Shown: piece by piece, positions 42,977 through 56,477 of the stretch
Position numbering within the stretch: the stretch's first letter is position 1
How the letters are laid out: each line of letters begins with the position of its first letter
From: Pterois miles
Lineage: Eukaryota > Chordata > Actinopteri > Perciformes > Scorpaenidae
Direction of reading: 5' to 3'
DNA length: 64,000 bases
Assembly (NCBI GenBank): GCA_947000775.1
Contig: CAMQGK010000552.1
Coordinates: 6,016,001 to 6,080,000, forward strand
The notes under the pieces: generated by a model
What the model saw: only the letters and a program-made list of their open reading frames with translations
Databases searched by the model: none
What the model was told of the DNA's origin: nothing
Program-made: the position numbers and the translations under genes

Positions 42977-45900
42977 GTTTATTTGTGTAGCACCACACAC
43001 ACAGGAATGTTATACCTTAAGAGAAATGACAGTTACAGTTTTAACATATAAAAAGGGGACAATCTGGGAGTTAAAATTACAATTCACAAAAGATAAAGGT
43101 GATAAGGTAAGCAAAAAACAGACTAAAATGATGCGTTTTAAGGGGTGTTTAAAAGACTCAGTTGATGATTCTGTCCTTAGACCAAGACTTTTTTTCTAAA
43201 CCTGCAGAGAGGAGCTTCACCAACAGTATTTTGTTTGTCCAGACTTTTTATCAGCCCAAAGGCTTGTCTCCCAAAAGTCCACCATAAAATCATAAAAAAA
43301 ACATATACAGCACATATGCATGCACAAGCCTCATATGCACATGATCATATACCGTATAGTTCAAGTTCATTATTGACCTTGGAAATACTGTAGTAGTTTT
43401 TTAATGAATCCATTTCCAGCTCTGGAAAAATTGGGACTATTTGATCAAACTATTGTTTCAAGATCAAGAATGAACTTTGATGCTGTTGAATTGATAGTCA
43501 TTTGGATATTTAAAGTCAGCTATTGATAGTTTTTCTCTAGTTTATTATATTGACATTTTTATGTAAACATGTTGTTTGGGTACACAGGTTTTTAAGGTAG
43601 AATAAGGCTGCTGAGTGAAACCAGGAGGAGCTTAAATAAATCTGCTGGTCGTATCCAGTATTGACCCAAAGTATCAGTCTGACTCGGTTTTATCTGGTTC
43701 ATAAAACTAATTTATCTTGTAAATAAATTTGTTTTTCAACCCTGATTACAGATTGTGTTGCTCCAGAAGTTAGAAAACATCATTCAAAATCCCAATGACG
43801 TTTGCAATAATGTAAATAACAAAAATTTCAATCTAAGAAGCCTCACTTTACAGTATATTGTGTGGCTCACTTCATATGTTTAAATTAGGATCATAGCTTA
43901 AAAAAAAAGGAAGATGTGATATCGCTGTTTTTAGCAACCTTAATGAACACCATTTCCCATGAGCCCTGCACCCTCACAAGCTAAACATCTCTGCTCAACA
44001 GAACAGGCGAGGTCATGGCAAGTCAAAGGGTCACAGCGTGCTCGGGCATAAAATTTGGTTTTAGATACCAGAGATTAAAGCAAAAATATCTGGAAAATTA
44101 CTTTAGAAGAGAGCTTTGGTGAGTTTTATGGATATGAACACAATCAAGTTATGACATAAGTACCTGCACTCCATGCTGATAAATTTTCATGGGAGCTGTA
44201 GTTTTTTTCTGAGCTCACAAAGTGAACATTTAACTTTTTTAAAATTACAAATGTTTCTTACAGTTACATTATAATGTGTTATAGCCTTATTTTTAAATGA
44301 ATAGCTTAATATAAAGTGTTACCATTAATTAATGTCTATGGATCACTGATAACAGGTTACCTCGGCTGCTTATTGGAATTTTAAATCTTTGAAATTGTCC
44401 AAATAGTGCTCATGAACATTTTCTCACATTCTCTTTGGTACAGATATGAGGGACAAATCAACCATTTTCATAGGCAAATAAGTCCATGAAAAGATTTACA
44501 TTTGGAGCTTAAAATCTTCAGACTAATTGTAAAACCATGCAGGGACTTAAGAAACGAGAGCGTGAGAGCTCCTTTCACCACCAGACCAAATCTTATTAGT
44601 CTCCCCTCAGATGGGGGTCAGATTGTCTTTCTTCTCGCTGTTGTGATCTCGTCTCTGCAGCCTATCGATTTAAAACACGTTGGACGATAGTGGATATTGA
44701 CCACATAGTAATTGACTGTGCGCATGTGGAGACTTTTTGTTAGGAGGGCTCAAAGTGCTTCACATTGACTTCTTCATTGATGACTTCCTCAGAGATCGTA
44801 GTGATGTGAGGCACACATGACAACAAAAAGCAAGGTCATCGGTCAGGCCACCGAAACGCCAGCATTTGTCTTCTGAAGGTACGTATATGTTCACTAAAGA
44901 GGAGCTGTTTTACATTTTAAAAGCCCATTATTCTCGACTTCCTGTCGATCAGACAATCAAGACTGACATATAGCTGTGAGGAGGATGCATTTATGTAAAA
45001 ACAAGTACTGAGACAGGATTTTATTATGATGTGAATCCTTGATTATTTTCCCATTTTAATCCAACTGACAGATCTATATGATCTTTGCTTGGACTATCCT
45101 TAGATGGAAAATCAGGCAAAGGGGCCCAAGTCCACCAGGAGCCCCCAAATACCCAGGTTTACTGTAGTTTTGTAGAAATTTGTAATCTGGAATATCTGAA
45201 TATACACTTGTAAAACTTGGTAGACACTGATGAGATAAGAGTAGTTTATTAGTTCATTTTTTGGATCCCAATAGAGTGCTACAGGGATGACATATTTTTG
45301 TAGGCAAACCAGGAAGTTTGCATCACCCTGATTTCTTCGACACAAAGCCTATGGGATTTTTACGTTGGGTTTTGGATTATTGCTGAGAATAAGATCTTAC
45401 CAAACAAATGTTTATGATACACGTTTTGTTTTGTAAAATAATCTTTAAAGCATAAATGCAGCAGCCAGAAGTAAAAAGTTAACAGTAAGCTATAAATGAA
45501 CTACACCACAATCCCACAAGTATACCCAATGTTTAATAGTCCCATTTAGCCACTTGTTAGCAATCGCCTTTTTAATGAGATGTAAAGGCTTCAAAAATCA
45601 CAAGTGGGGTAATTATTTATGTATTTTATATCATAGAACAACAGCTTGTATTAACCACAGACCTTATTTCAGGCATCTAACCAAAAACTCATTCTAAAAA
45701 CTCATTGACTTTGAGACAAGGGAACCGGAAGAGCTAGAATGCTAACTCATTTCCTGGTTTTAGGACTCATTCCTGTAGCAATCTACTGTCGCCCACTGTC
45801 TGGTCCCCAAGCTTAACTCTGCGCCATCGTTTGCACTGTTAGCACTGTTAGCTCCTAGCCACCGGCTCAGCCTTCACCATTTTGAGAGCCATCTAGAGCA

Positions 45901-46937
45901 ATCCCTCGGATAGATATGCTCTGAATTGAGAATTAAGCACCTTTAATACAGAATAATTCACCTGATACTAATATATGATACTATTCACCGATCAAATTGT
46001 ATTCAATCAGATTATTACACAGCAAACCTGGGGCTATGTGATGGTCCCCAGAAGAAGTTAATCCAGCTATAAACACAGTTTGAATCACTATGGACATATT
46101 CCGGTATACCCTTTTGTGTGCAGTTCTTTTCAAATAAACAGCGAAATCTGAAAAAAAATTAAGACCGCTGTTGTAAACATTACTCAATATTGTAAACTAC
46201 AATCTAATTTTTCTCCCTCTTGAGATGTAATTCTTATTTATTACACATTTTAATCTCATACAGCCTATTCTTACTTGGCACATTTCTAATCATCTTTTCT
46301 CCATGTTGTACTTCTGCTACTATAATTTATGCTACATTGCTGATGTTTATGTTTCCTTATAGTAAGCCTTTATTCTGCAACTATTTATTCTGAAGCGTTT
46401 CTATTATAACTCGATGTGAAAGCTCACATTTAATAACCCATATAACATTGATATGCAAAAAAGTAAACATTGCCCATTTTGTATGACTCATCTCAAATTT
46501 GATAGGAGCACATTTTTGGATATCCTGAATATCTCAGCTCATTATATTCTTACATAACGTGATTTTTTTTTACTTTTCTTCATATCAATTATTGCATTTT
46601 GCTGCTGCAGCTGCTGCTATTTTGCAGACCATTTATCCTCCCCTCATTTCCCATACTTTAAACCACAGTTCAGAATGATTTTTCTTGAAACTGTCTCTCG
46701 CGTATTTATATTACTGATGTGCCTTTTTTCTATCAGTATTTGTTCTGCAATGATTTACCCTCGTGGGGGTTTAACTTTCAAGTCAAATACGAAGAAATGC
46801 ACATAGAGTATGCACAAATGCATGCACAGTTACATGCACATATGAGCAAATCATGCCCTCGGTAACGACAATGGTGCATCACAATTTAAGATGCACGTCG
46901 TCATTCTTGCATTTTCTCTGTTAATTCGGGAAGCGAG

Positions 46938-46947
46938 CTATTTTTAG
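46938..46947 (+). promoter_or_regulatory. MEF2 consensus site (distal)
   Basis: CTATTTTTAG matches the MEF2 consensus YTAWWWWTAR exactly. It lies about 840 bp upstream of the adcy1 ATG, in a stretch that is not recognisably repetitive. Confidence 0.45.
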
Positions 46948-47108
46948 CCTCCCTGCACGATTACCTTCCCTCTCCGACGTTTCCCCCCTTTTACAGTTAA
47001 TTCTCTGCGTGAAATGAGCACTTGACTCTGCACTAAAATATATGAGGGGAAGAGATGCGGGAAAGACCAAATTGTTGCTATATTGGACCATCCACCGGTG
47101 CAGCGGGG

Positions 47109-47118
47109 CTATTTTTAG
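47109..47118 (+). promoter_or_regulatory. MEF2 consensus site (proximal)
   Basis: A second exact CTATTTTTAG, same strand, 171 bp after the first and about 670 bp upstream of the adcy1 ATG. MEF2 factors drive neuronal and muscle genes; adcy1 is mainly neuronal in vertebrates. Confidence 0.45.
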
Positions 47119-47261
47119 CTGGGAACTACATCAGCTCTGACTGCAGACACTGTGAGGGGAAATCACCAACGCTGTTTTGCTGCTGTCTTCATCCAACCGC
47201 TGACATTTCACTGAGGCAAATTAAAGCGGGAGAGGGACACACAGCATGATATAATATTTAC

Positions 47262-47266
<5 letters not shown>

Positions 47267-47331
<65 letters not shown>
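47267..47331 (+). repeat. (GT)n microsatellite upstream of adcy1
   Basis: About 32 GT units after TACTGTATAT, in the adcy1 upstream region. Confidence 0.95.
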
Positions 47332-47333
<2 letters not shown>

Positions 47334-47502
47334 CTGAGAGCGAGAGTGTAAACCACGGGAAATTATTTTTTGGTGACAAGGACTGTGCACCGAGCCTCGT
47401 GGTGAGCTGTTTTGATTTTCATCGTACACAAGCCTGATCCTTGCTGAGTCCGGTTGTAGCGCGCAGGATCACGGGTAACCCTGTGTGAGGCACCGTAGGG
47501 GG

Positions 47503-47507
<5 letters not shown>

Positions 47508-47550
<43 letters not shown>
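47508..47550 (+). repeat. (GA)n tract in adcy1 promoter or 5' UTR
   Basis: About 21 GA units, 230 bp upstream of the adcy1 start. GA tracts are frequent in promoter-proximal DNA. Confidence 0.9.
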
Positions 47551-47555
<5 letters not shown>

Positions 47556-47559
47556 CATT

Positions 47560-47780
47560 GGTCGGGCTACTTTTCTGACGACACACCAACAATCGTCAAC
47601 CTGTGGATAGGGTGCGCGCGGTGCGGTGCTCGCTTGTCTCCACAGCCACCCTCTCCCCTCTTGACACCGAGCCCGACCCTCGGACATCCAGGACGCATGA
47701 ACTGGGAGAGGGTGCCGGTTCGATTCCCGCGCGGAGGAGAGGAACCCAAAAGTTGAGGGCCCGTGCGCCATCCCCGCTTC
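47560..47780 (+). promoter_or_regulatory. adcy1: GC-rich adcy1 promoter / 5' UTR region
   Basis: From about 47560 the sequence becomes GC- and CpG-rich and stays so through exon 1, consistent with a CpG-island promoter. No TATA box was recognised. An upstream out-of-frame ATG at 47697 (CGCATGAACTGGG) could slightly limit translation from the main start. Confidence 0.5.
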
Positions 47781-48395
47781 ATGAATGGCAGGAACATGGA
47801 GGAGATGCCATTCGAAAGAGTCAAGACCCGGCGGAGGAAGGGTCACTGCCCGGCCGGTGCGCCCCTGGGCGCCATCGCCTGCGAGGACGAGTTCAACAGC
47901 CAGGAGCTGGAGGCTCTCTTCCAGAACTACAACCTGAAGCTGGAGCAGACCGCCACCCTCAAAGCGCTGGCGGTGCTCATCGTGGCCGCGTCGTCGCTGT
48001 CCCTGGTGGAGCTGCTGTCCAGCCCGCATCTCACCTTGTCCAAGGGCTCCTACCCGGTGCACTGCGTGGTGTTCCTGTCGCTGTTCATCGTCACCAACGT
48101 CAAGTACCTGCAGGTGACGCAGCTGCAGCAGATCGCGAAGCTGGCGCTGCTGTTCAGCTTCACCTTTGCGCTGCTCTGCTGTCCGTTCCCGCTGGCGCTC
48201 GGCACGCCGGAGCTGCTGAGCGCCGCTGCCCCTGAGCAAGGCGTCTGGCAGCTCATGCTGGTCACCCTCGTGGCTTACGTGCTGCTGCCGGTCCGGACGC
48301 TGCTGGCGGTGCTGTTCGGGGTGATGCTGGCCACATCTCACTTCATTGTCATCGCGACGTCGTTCACGGGAAGGAAACAGAAGCTGTGGAGACCG
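47781..48395 (+). CDS. adcy1: adcy1 exon 1 (N-terminus and first membrane domain)
   Basis: 205 codons, phase 0, donor AGACCG before gtaagt. The core ELEALFQNYNLKLEQTATLK then ALAVLIVAASSLSLVELL closely matches human ELEALFRGYTLRLEQAATLK. About five hydrophobic helices follow, including LALLFSFTFALLCCPFPLAL and a QGVWQLMLVTLVAYVLLPVR segment. Start choice: ATG 47781 is the first in frame but has T at -3; ATG 47796 (MEEMPFERV) has A at -3 and G at +4 and is the better context. Exon 1 differs from human mainly in its shorter, less Gly-rich N-terminus. Confidence 0.92.
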
Positions 48396-51300
48396 GTAAG
48401 TGCTGCACCTGCATCCCGGTCTGTCACTCAACCAACTCGATTGCTTTACGCCGTTAACAGTTCGTTCACTTAAACCACCATCTTAGCAAATAGGTTGGCC
48501 GAGTCACCTTTCAATCAAAAACTACAGTCCAAGTTCCTCTGAGCAACTGCTCCAGTGTAGAAGACTTTCTTCTGGGAAACTCCCAGCTGTAACTGCATGA
48601 ATCGGTGCTCAGAAACAGCATGCTTACTCATCCGACTTCCCCTGGCTTAATAAAGGTTAAAAAAACATCCTCAGTGATCGATTTTAGCTCCAAGATACTG
48701 TAGGTGTAAAATTGGATGCGAGCAGAAAGTTTCACTTTAGCGCACCTCAGTAATGAAGCAGACGAGGAGCTGTCCAGCTGCCTGGTGCTGAAACACAATC
48801 CTGCAGAGCCACATAGTGCTGATTCTGGTGCCCCAGATTGTAGGTAGAAGTAGTAATTTTAGTGTTTAGGATGTGTTTTCGACAGATGTGGTTAAATATA
48901 GTCTTGGAGTTATGTAACATCTTGATATTTCTGCTCCTTTAAGACAGTAGTTTCCAACCCTTTTGGCTTGAGACGCCTAAAATGAAGCTGCTTGCAATCC
49001 TCAGGTTGCAAATGTAATGGGATAGAGACCAGTTCAACCAAAGACCAATTCTTCCATCTCACAGTCTTAACTAGGGCTGTCAATCGATAAAAATATTTAA
49101 TCCCATGAGTGTCCATGATTAATTGTGATTAATTGCAAATTAATCTGAATATCTGAATGAATATTTTGAATTTAATCTGTTCAAAATATAGCTTTAAGGG
49201 AGATTTGACAAGTATTTAATACTTATTTTATCAATCTGGAGTGGGCAAATATGCTGCTTTATGCAAATATATGTATACTACCACAAAACAATAACAAATA
49301 TTGTCCAGAAACCCTCACAGGTATTACATTTAGCATAAGAATATCCTCAAAACATAACATGGCAAACTGCAGCCCAACAGGTAATAACAGCTGTCAGTGT
49401 ACTGACTTGACTATGACTTGCCCCAAACTGCATGTAATTATCATAAAGTGAGCATGTCCGTTAAAGGGGAGACTGGTGGGTACCCATAGAACCCACTTTA
49501 ATTCAAATATCTTGAAAATGGTCATGCCAGTTTTTCTTCACCAAAATTTTGTGCAAGTTTGGAGCATTATTTAGCCTCTCTCATGACAAACTAGTATGAT
49601 GTGATTGGTACCAATAGATTCATGGGGTTTTTAGAGACCTGGTGAGGTGAAATTACTCAATAAATACCACAAAAATGGCAAAAATTAGAAAAAAGTCTGA
49701 TTAAAACATTTTTATGCAGCTATTTATCCTTTCACGACCCATCAGGTTTATTTTGTGGCCCCTTTGTGGGGGTCCTGACTCTCCTAAACTCGGAGTGTTT
49801 TTTTTTCTTTTCTTAAGGTTTTGCTCATTTGTTCCAGTGTGAACTGGAGTGAAGTCATATTTGGTTTATGACCTGCTGTTTTGAGTCATCCATCTTGCAT
49901 TGCTGGATTAGCGCGTTTCTTTGACCTTTCACCTCTGACCTTTTAGGAATCAACGGCTACAGAGCAGCTACAGAGTTCATCCTCCAAATTAAGTGTTTGG
50001 TATGATCAATAGCCTTGGATCATTAATCAATAACGCACTTTATCTGCCAGCCGCCTCCACTGTATGGCTTTTGTTTCTTTAAGTCACACGTAACGCTATG
50101 AGTCATGTTGTAATCAATGCGCTGACCTGGATGTCTAATCCATCCTATGGATTAATCAAGGATTGTAAATTCTAATCCAGGCAGGATGTATGACTGCGTA
50201 CAGAAATGCACATATGGACATGTGTGTTCCCTCAGGCTCACATGCACATACAGTATGGAGACGTTGCCGGCTTTGTTTGGCATGTCTGCTCTTGTTTGTG
50301 TGCAGCTGGTGGCCAACGCGGTGCTGTTCACCAGCGTCAACTTGTCGGGGGTGTTTGTGAGGATTCTCACCGAGCGCACCCAGAGGAAAGTCTTCCTGCA
50401 AGCCCGCAACTGCATCGAGGAGAGGCTGAGACTGGAGGACGAGAACGAGAAGCAGGTGAATGTGCGCATGCACGCAAACATCCACAGGTGGATAGAAAAC
50501 ATGTCAGTGACGACAAAGCGTCCACACGTTTCACCCTGCATATGTTCATGAAATCTTCACAGAAGTTTTTTTTTAATAAAGGTTTCAGGTGCCAATGTAT
50601 TCTAACAACCTGCCCACAGGCATGCAGTAACTATGACAGCGGCTATTTAAGGAAAGAACAATTACTGTGGCACATGCACCAGCGCCACACGTTCCACCCC
50701 CTCTGTGCACACCTACATGGAGTGACTTAGCAAAGGAACAATCAGGCAACTTTAACACAGAAACACTTTGTTATGCGCCGCACCCTCCTCGCTGGCCACG
50801 TGCGCGAAACCCACCCACATCAGTTGTTAAATAGAGAATTAATTATCCCGTGTATGTAATGTGCCTCCGTACACGCCTCGCCTTCATTACACACAACACT
50901 GGCAAGCGCACATGCACGCTTGCTGGCACCTGTGCTTTGTAGATTAGATGATGATATGCTGTGTTTTCCCCAGCAGTAACAGGCTCCCTTCTGACAGGTA
51001 ATTACACAAGCAGATTGCTTTCTTGGCCTCCCTACTCCAGTAAAGGTCACAGTTTATCTGGGTGAGTGAAACACACACAGACCCCTGATTGGGATCTATC
51101 AACAGCCAGCCGACAGCCTGCAACCAGGCCGCTGCTCATGTGTCCAGGAACAAACGTCTCGGATTTGAATTTCACCTATCAAAACAGGTCTCTGGTTATC
51201 ACTGGGGTGTTTGTGCTTTGAACCGGATCCATAGGTTGCATTGATTCCTGAACATGTATAGGACATGTGTTGTATGTCTGGGTGGTAAACTGACCTCTAC

Positions 51301-54300
51301 AAACTCTGATCCAAATGTTGCATTACTCAAAAAGGTTGGCCAATATGACTGCAACAAAACAATCCCAACACAAGGTCTACTCACTAGCTGCTTTCTGAAC
51401 CTTTAAACTGTATCATTTCCGCACTTGTCATGAAGACTGATCTGTTGACATTACAGCCACATCCATAGCACTTTTAAGACTTCTCATCTGTGACGCCTGA
51501 AAATGTAAGCATCAAAGTTCATTCTTGACCTCAGAAATAGTAGTTTTACAAAAAAAAAAGCCCCATGTCAAGGTCCACTTACTTTTTCCGGGGCTTTCAG
51601 CAGCTATTAAGCTGGTATTTCAACCGTCATCTCCCTGACAAACTCTGCTGATGCAGATTGTCTGTTCTGGATGAAAGTTTTAGTAAAATTTAGTATGGTA
51701 GACATTGAGGTGGGATTGTTTTGTCAAACACAGTCACAAATGAAAATAACAAAAACAATTAATATGAACATTATCTTATCTGCCTACTCTGTGGTTCACT
51801 AATGGTTAAAGGTGCTCTATATGATATCCAGAGCATTAATACAGCATTAAACAACTATTTGCTATGTAAAAATGTAGAGGAGTAAAGTCTACCTGAGCAG
51901 AGAATGAAGTCAGTCTCCCTCTGTGTGTTGTAACTAGAGCTTCGCTGTGCTTTGTTTACATTGCCGGGCCGGCCACGCATGTGTTTTAGTGCATGTGAGC
52001 GTGCTCTCCTGGCTAACTCATGGCCGCCACTCTGCACTGCGCTCATACAGCGGTTACAGCTGATAATTCTGTCCCGATCGCGGCATTGTCACAGAAGTGT
52101 GTCGCCCATTCTTAGGTTCCAACCCACACTGTTAGCTTTGTCAGAACTGATGCCATTGTTTGCACTGTTAGAGCTGCTAGCATTGTTAATGCTGTTAGCG
52201 CCATTAGCTGTGACTCGCCATTTCAGCTGCCGCCATGTTGCGAGCCGTGTGGAGGCAATAAAAATGCTCTGAATATTGAATTTAGTGCATTTAAAAGTGC
52301 CACATGTAGGATTTGGCTGCATCTAGTGGTGTGGTAGCAGATTGCAACCAAGTGAGTACCCATCTGCTCAGTTTTATAAGAGTGTCGGAGAACCACGGTG
52401 GCCTTCAGGTAATGTAAAAACATGACAGGCTCTCTCTACTGTCTTGTGCCAGTGTTTGGTTTGTCTGTTCTGAGATACCGTAGAAACATGGTGGTGCAAC
52501 ATGGGGGACTCTGTGAAGAGGACACACTCCCTATGTAGATATGAAGGGCTCATTCTAAGTTAATGAAAACACAACAATTCTTTTACTTTCTCATATACAC
52601 TAATGAAAACATAGTTAATATTATATTCAAATTCTGCTAATAGATCCCCAAAATGTTATATATTGTTCCTTTAAGTTTATGTGAAAAATTATTGGTCAAG
52701 GATTATGTAAGGTCAATGGTCACGCCCAGCCATCCAGCCAGTCCACTTCCCTAAGATGTTTTACGGCGTTATAAAAAATACACTTTATTTTTGGTTTTGA
52801 GAGAGAAAAGTCATTATTCAGATGACCAGAAAGTCAAGAAATCGTGAACGTAGCTCATTAGCTGAAAAGATCTTAACTCAAGGTCCAGTTACTGGCTTTT
52901 TACAACGCTTTCAACCACATTGTCATCATGTGACAGCTTTGGTACTTCAGTTATGCGTCTTCTACCTATCAGTGCTTTATAGTCAAAATCGGCCTCCTCT
53001 TACCACATATGAAGTTCGAGACATTTCCACGACAACTGAGCAAACTCCATCTGCTGCCGAAGACTGTAAAATACGGCTGAAAGCCTCAATAAAACATTGG
53101 TAGAATGTTAGCTGTGTAACATAGAGTGCATACGGTGATTTGTATTTTAACGATATAACTCACAAAACTGCTGAATATGCCACCAAACCTTTCACTTGTG
53201 CGTAGATGTATAAATAGAGCTGTATTAATTCACCATTCTCTTTATTGATTTGCTAATTCAGCAGATAACAGGCAGACCGTAATTCCGAGGAAAATTACAG
53301 ACTAAAAAAAATTTCGTAAAACATCGGAGATCACAGAGGCTCTCGTAGAAATGAGTAAACTTCCGGCTGACTTGCATACGTACACAGAGCTATGTGAAAA
53401 CGAGGCGTAAAGAAAAGAAACTTCTTCCTTCCTCCTGACAAAGCATTCATTTTCCACTTTGTGCAAACGAGTTGGATTCCTTCAGTTCAGTGTTCATTTC
53501 AAACATGCAAAGTTTTTGTGGGAATTCCCCTTTCTTTTTAATCTGCAGGACGGGGATTCTTAATTTTTAATGTGAGAGAAAGTGAGCCAGCGGTTCATTA
53601 ATAAACCACAAAGAGGAGAGCCACAGTCAAACAGAGCGCACAGTGAATTAAACCTGGGACAGATCAGAGAAATGGGAAATATAGCACGCTCATGGAGGAG
53701 GAATGGAAGAGATTAATAAAGCTGGTATGAATTATTTCATTAAAACGAGCACACTTTCACACTTGTTATCTCGATTTTTACACCTGACACATGTATAAGT
53801 GAAACATGAGCACATATGAACAAACACGCTTTCACCCACAGGCTCCATCAGTAAGTGTGATGGCTGTTTCTAAAAGCTGCTCTCCAGTTTGGTTTTTCAT
53901 TCACAGGTGAGGAGCGGTTATGTGAATGGATGTATAATGTGAAACGGTGTTGGAGGGAGACACAGGAGAGCCCCGGCTGCTTTTATAACCTGCCTCTCAA
54001 CAGCTATTCAGCAGAGCCGCCTGATGATTCATTGTGCATTCACAACCATTTGACATCCTACGAGAGTTTCAAGAGTACTTTGTGCTGCTGCAACTGAGAC
54101 GATCCACACACACAAAAACAAATACGCTGATCTGTGTAGATGTGACTTCAGGCGTTTCCTGAAAGGATTGACTGATTAATTGATTGGACTAAAAATGAAC
54201 TGACAACAATTTTAATAATCTTTTAAGTCATCTTCAAACTAAATTTCTAAACATTCTCCAGTTTGAGCTTCTCAGATGTGATGAATCAGTCCAGTATCCC

Positions 54301-56427
54301 TGAATGAACTCCATATATCTTTTATAAAGCTCTGTATGAGTGGTGGATGGGCGTCTGATTTTAAAGGAACAGTGTGCAGCATTTAGGGGGATCAGAAATG
54401 GAATATAATATTAAAAAGTATGTTTTCTTTAGTGTATAATCACCTGAAAATAAGGACTGTCTTTTCGTTAGCTTAAAATGAGCCATTTATTTATTTATCT
54501 ACATACAGAGCTGGCCGCCATGTTTCTATAGCAGCCCAGAACGGACAAACCAAAGTCTACATTAACTTTTCCTGCTTGGGTCAGAGTTGATAACGTTACG
54601 GCCTTGATGCACCAAGCCGCCAGCTGTCAGACAGTTTGGGTTCGTCGGTGAGCATCCGTCAGCCTAGGTTTTGCAGGGTGTTCTTACCCGTTGGTAAGAA
54701 AAATGAGTCTGATTGCTTGTTTGCTATTTTCACGACAACATGACCATCTGGAATGAAGCTGAGTGTATCATAACAACGGCCTGTATATCCTCCGTCCTAG
54801 GTCTTCCAGATTCCCCATTTGAATGAGGAATACAGACTATCACCACGTGATGGTATGGAGAGTTATTTCCTCTCATGCAGGTGCAGAACGTACGTGATAC
54901 TTCGCTGTTGTCTGCAGTCTTTGCGATGTGTTCAAGTACAACTTTTTGAACAAGACACAGATGTCAGGAGGCAACACCGCTAGTTCCCTGATGTTGGTTT
55001 AGTGTGTCTGAGCCTTTACTTGCTCTGGAAGTAAATGCCCTCACTCCACTCAGCCACTGGGAAACAAGACACAGGAAACATCTGTTGGTCTTGAAGAGCT
55101 GAATTATTTCTGCAGAAACTGCAGCTTCCAGTATACATTCAGCTAAACTAACTCTGTCTTCTGTTCACCCACATTTGCTTCCGCTCTCCCTCTCTTGCTT
55201 CACCATTCACTTTCCATGTAAACACACAGTCTATGCACTGGATTTGCTATTTTTCAAATGACATATGCTACTCTTTCAACACCTGGCTTGAAACAGGGCC
55301 ATTTGCGTTTACACATTTCATGTCAGCCACTGTAGCTCTCCTTCACGCTTAGCACACAGGAGACATTTCAGTTGTAATCTGAAACCTCACCGCGAGATGT
55401 CAGCAGATCCTACACACTGCACCTTTAATGCAGAAGGCCTTAAGAAGAAGAAGAGTGTGCAAGCAATCACAGACCTACAAGTAATGTTTACTTTTTATTA
55501 TAAGTTTAATGTTTTAACCAAATGTTGTAGTTGCTTCACCATTATTTGCCATAATAACCACTTTTTCCTTTTGAAGTATACCATAGTTTCCAGTTACTGT
55601 AAACAGATGTAAACAGATGTAGAAAACTGTCCAGTGCCATTGTAAGATTTTGCAGAGTCGTCCAATATTGACATTCTTGTCTGAGGATTTGCTTATTTTC
55701 TCTGTTCACTGTAAATGGAATATCTTTGGGTTTTGGACTGTAGGTTTGATAGATAAAACAAAAAAATCATGTTGAGATCTGGGAAATTGTGATGGGCATT
55801 TTTCACCAACTAACTGATCAAATAATTGTTTAGTCTATAAAATGTCAGGTAATAGTGGAAACATTCATCACATTAATGCCCTTTGGTTAGCAGAGTGTTT
55901 TTTTTTTTCATTGTCCAACAGCCTGAAAACCAAAGATATTCAGTTGAAGGCTATGTCTAAAAATTACTGATTCATTTTATTATTTTCTTGCTAAATCATT
56001 TGGTCTGTAAAATGCCAGAAAATTGTGTAAAAAATATTGATTACAATTTTCTAAACACTGGACCAAGAACTGAGTGTGAACTGGTTGCTGGAGAGGTGCC
56101 AGTTTACCTCTTGGGCACTGCCGAGGTGCCCCTGAGCAAGGCACCAAACCCCCAACTGCTCGGGACGCTTGTCAGGAGCAGCCCCCTCACTCTGACATCT
56201 CTCCATTGTTGCATGTATATGGGTCCTGTATGTGCATGTGTGCGTTAACAACAGAGTGTAAATTAAATTTCCCCTAGTGGGACTAATAAAGGTTGATCTT
56301 CTTCTTCTTCGAAAAAAAAGCCGAGTTAGCATCTTCAAATTGTTTGTTGTGTCAGTCAGAAACTCAAAGATTCAGTTCATTCATTTTATAATTGGAGGAA
56401 AATAGCATCTTTATTATTAAACAGCAG

Positions 56428-56477
<50 letters not shown>

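Larger units (their letters stand above)
39101..46860. other. Gene-poor interval upstream of adcy1
   Basis: No exon recognised. CA/GT microsatellites at 40251-40308, 40457-40485, 41054-41130 and 41297-41333; a GA tract at 41615-41650; two MITE copies (41990-42465, 42595-42976). 40860-41050 has CATGAATGC/CATGAATGTG repeats near TTCATGAAT and may be conserved. The rest is AT-rich. Confidence 0.6.

Noticed and set aside
47763..47780. Extended adcy1 start at 47763
   Set aside because: The codon there is GTG, not ATG; vertebrate initiation is far more likely at ATG 47781 or 47796.
47603..48235. 210-codon plus-strand ORF in another frame over adcy1 exon 1
   Set aside because: Shadow frame of a high-GC exon; the adcy1 frame has clear family similarity, this one none.
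47469..48431. 320-codon minus-strand ORF
   Set aside because: Antisense of GC-rich adcy1 exon 1; its Arg/Gln-rich translation has no domain and ends in a Ser-Leu run from the GA repeat.
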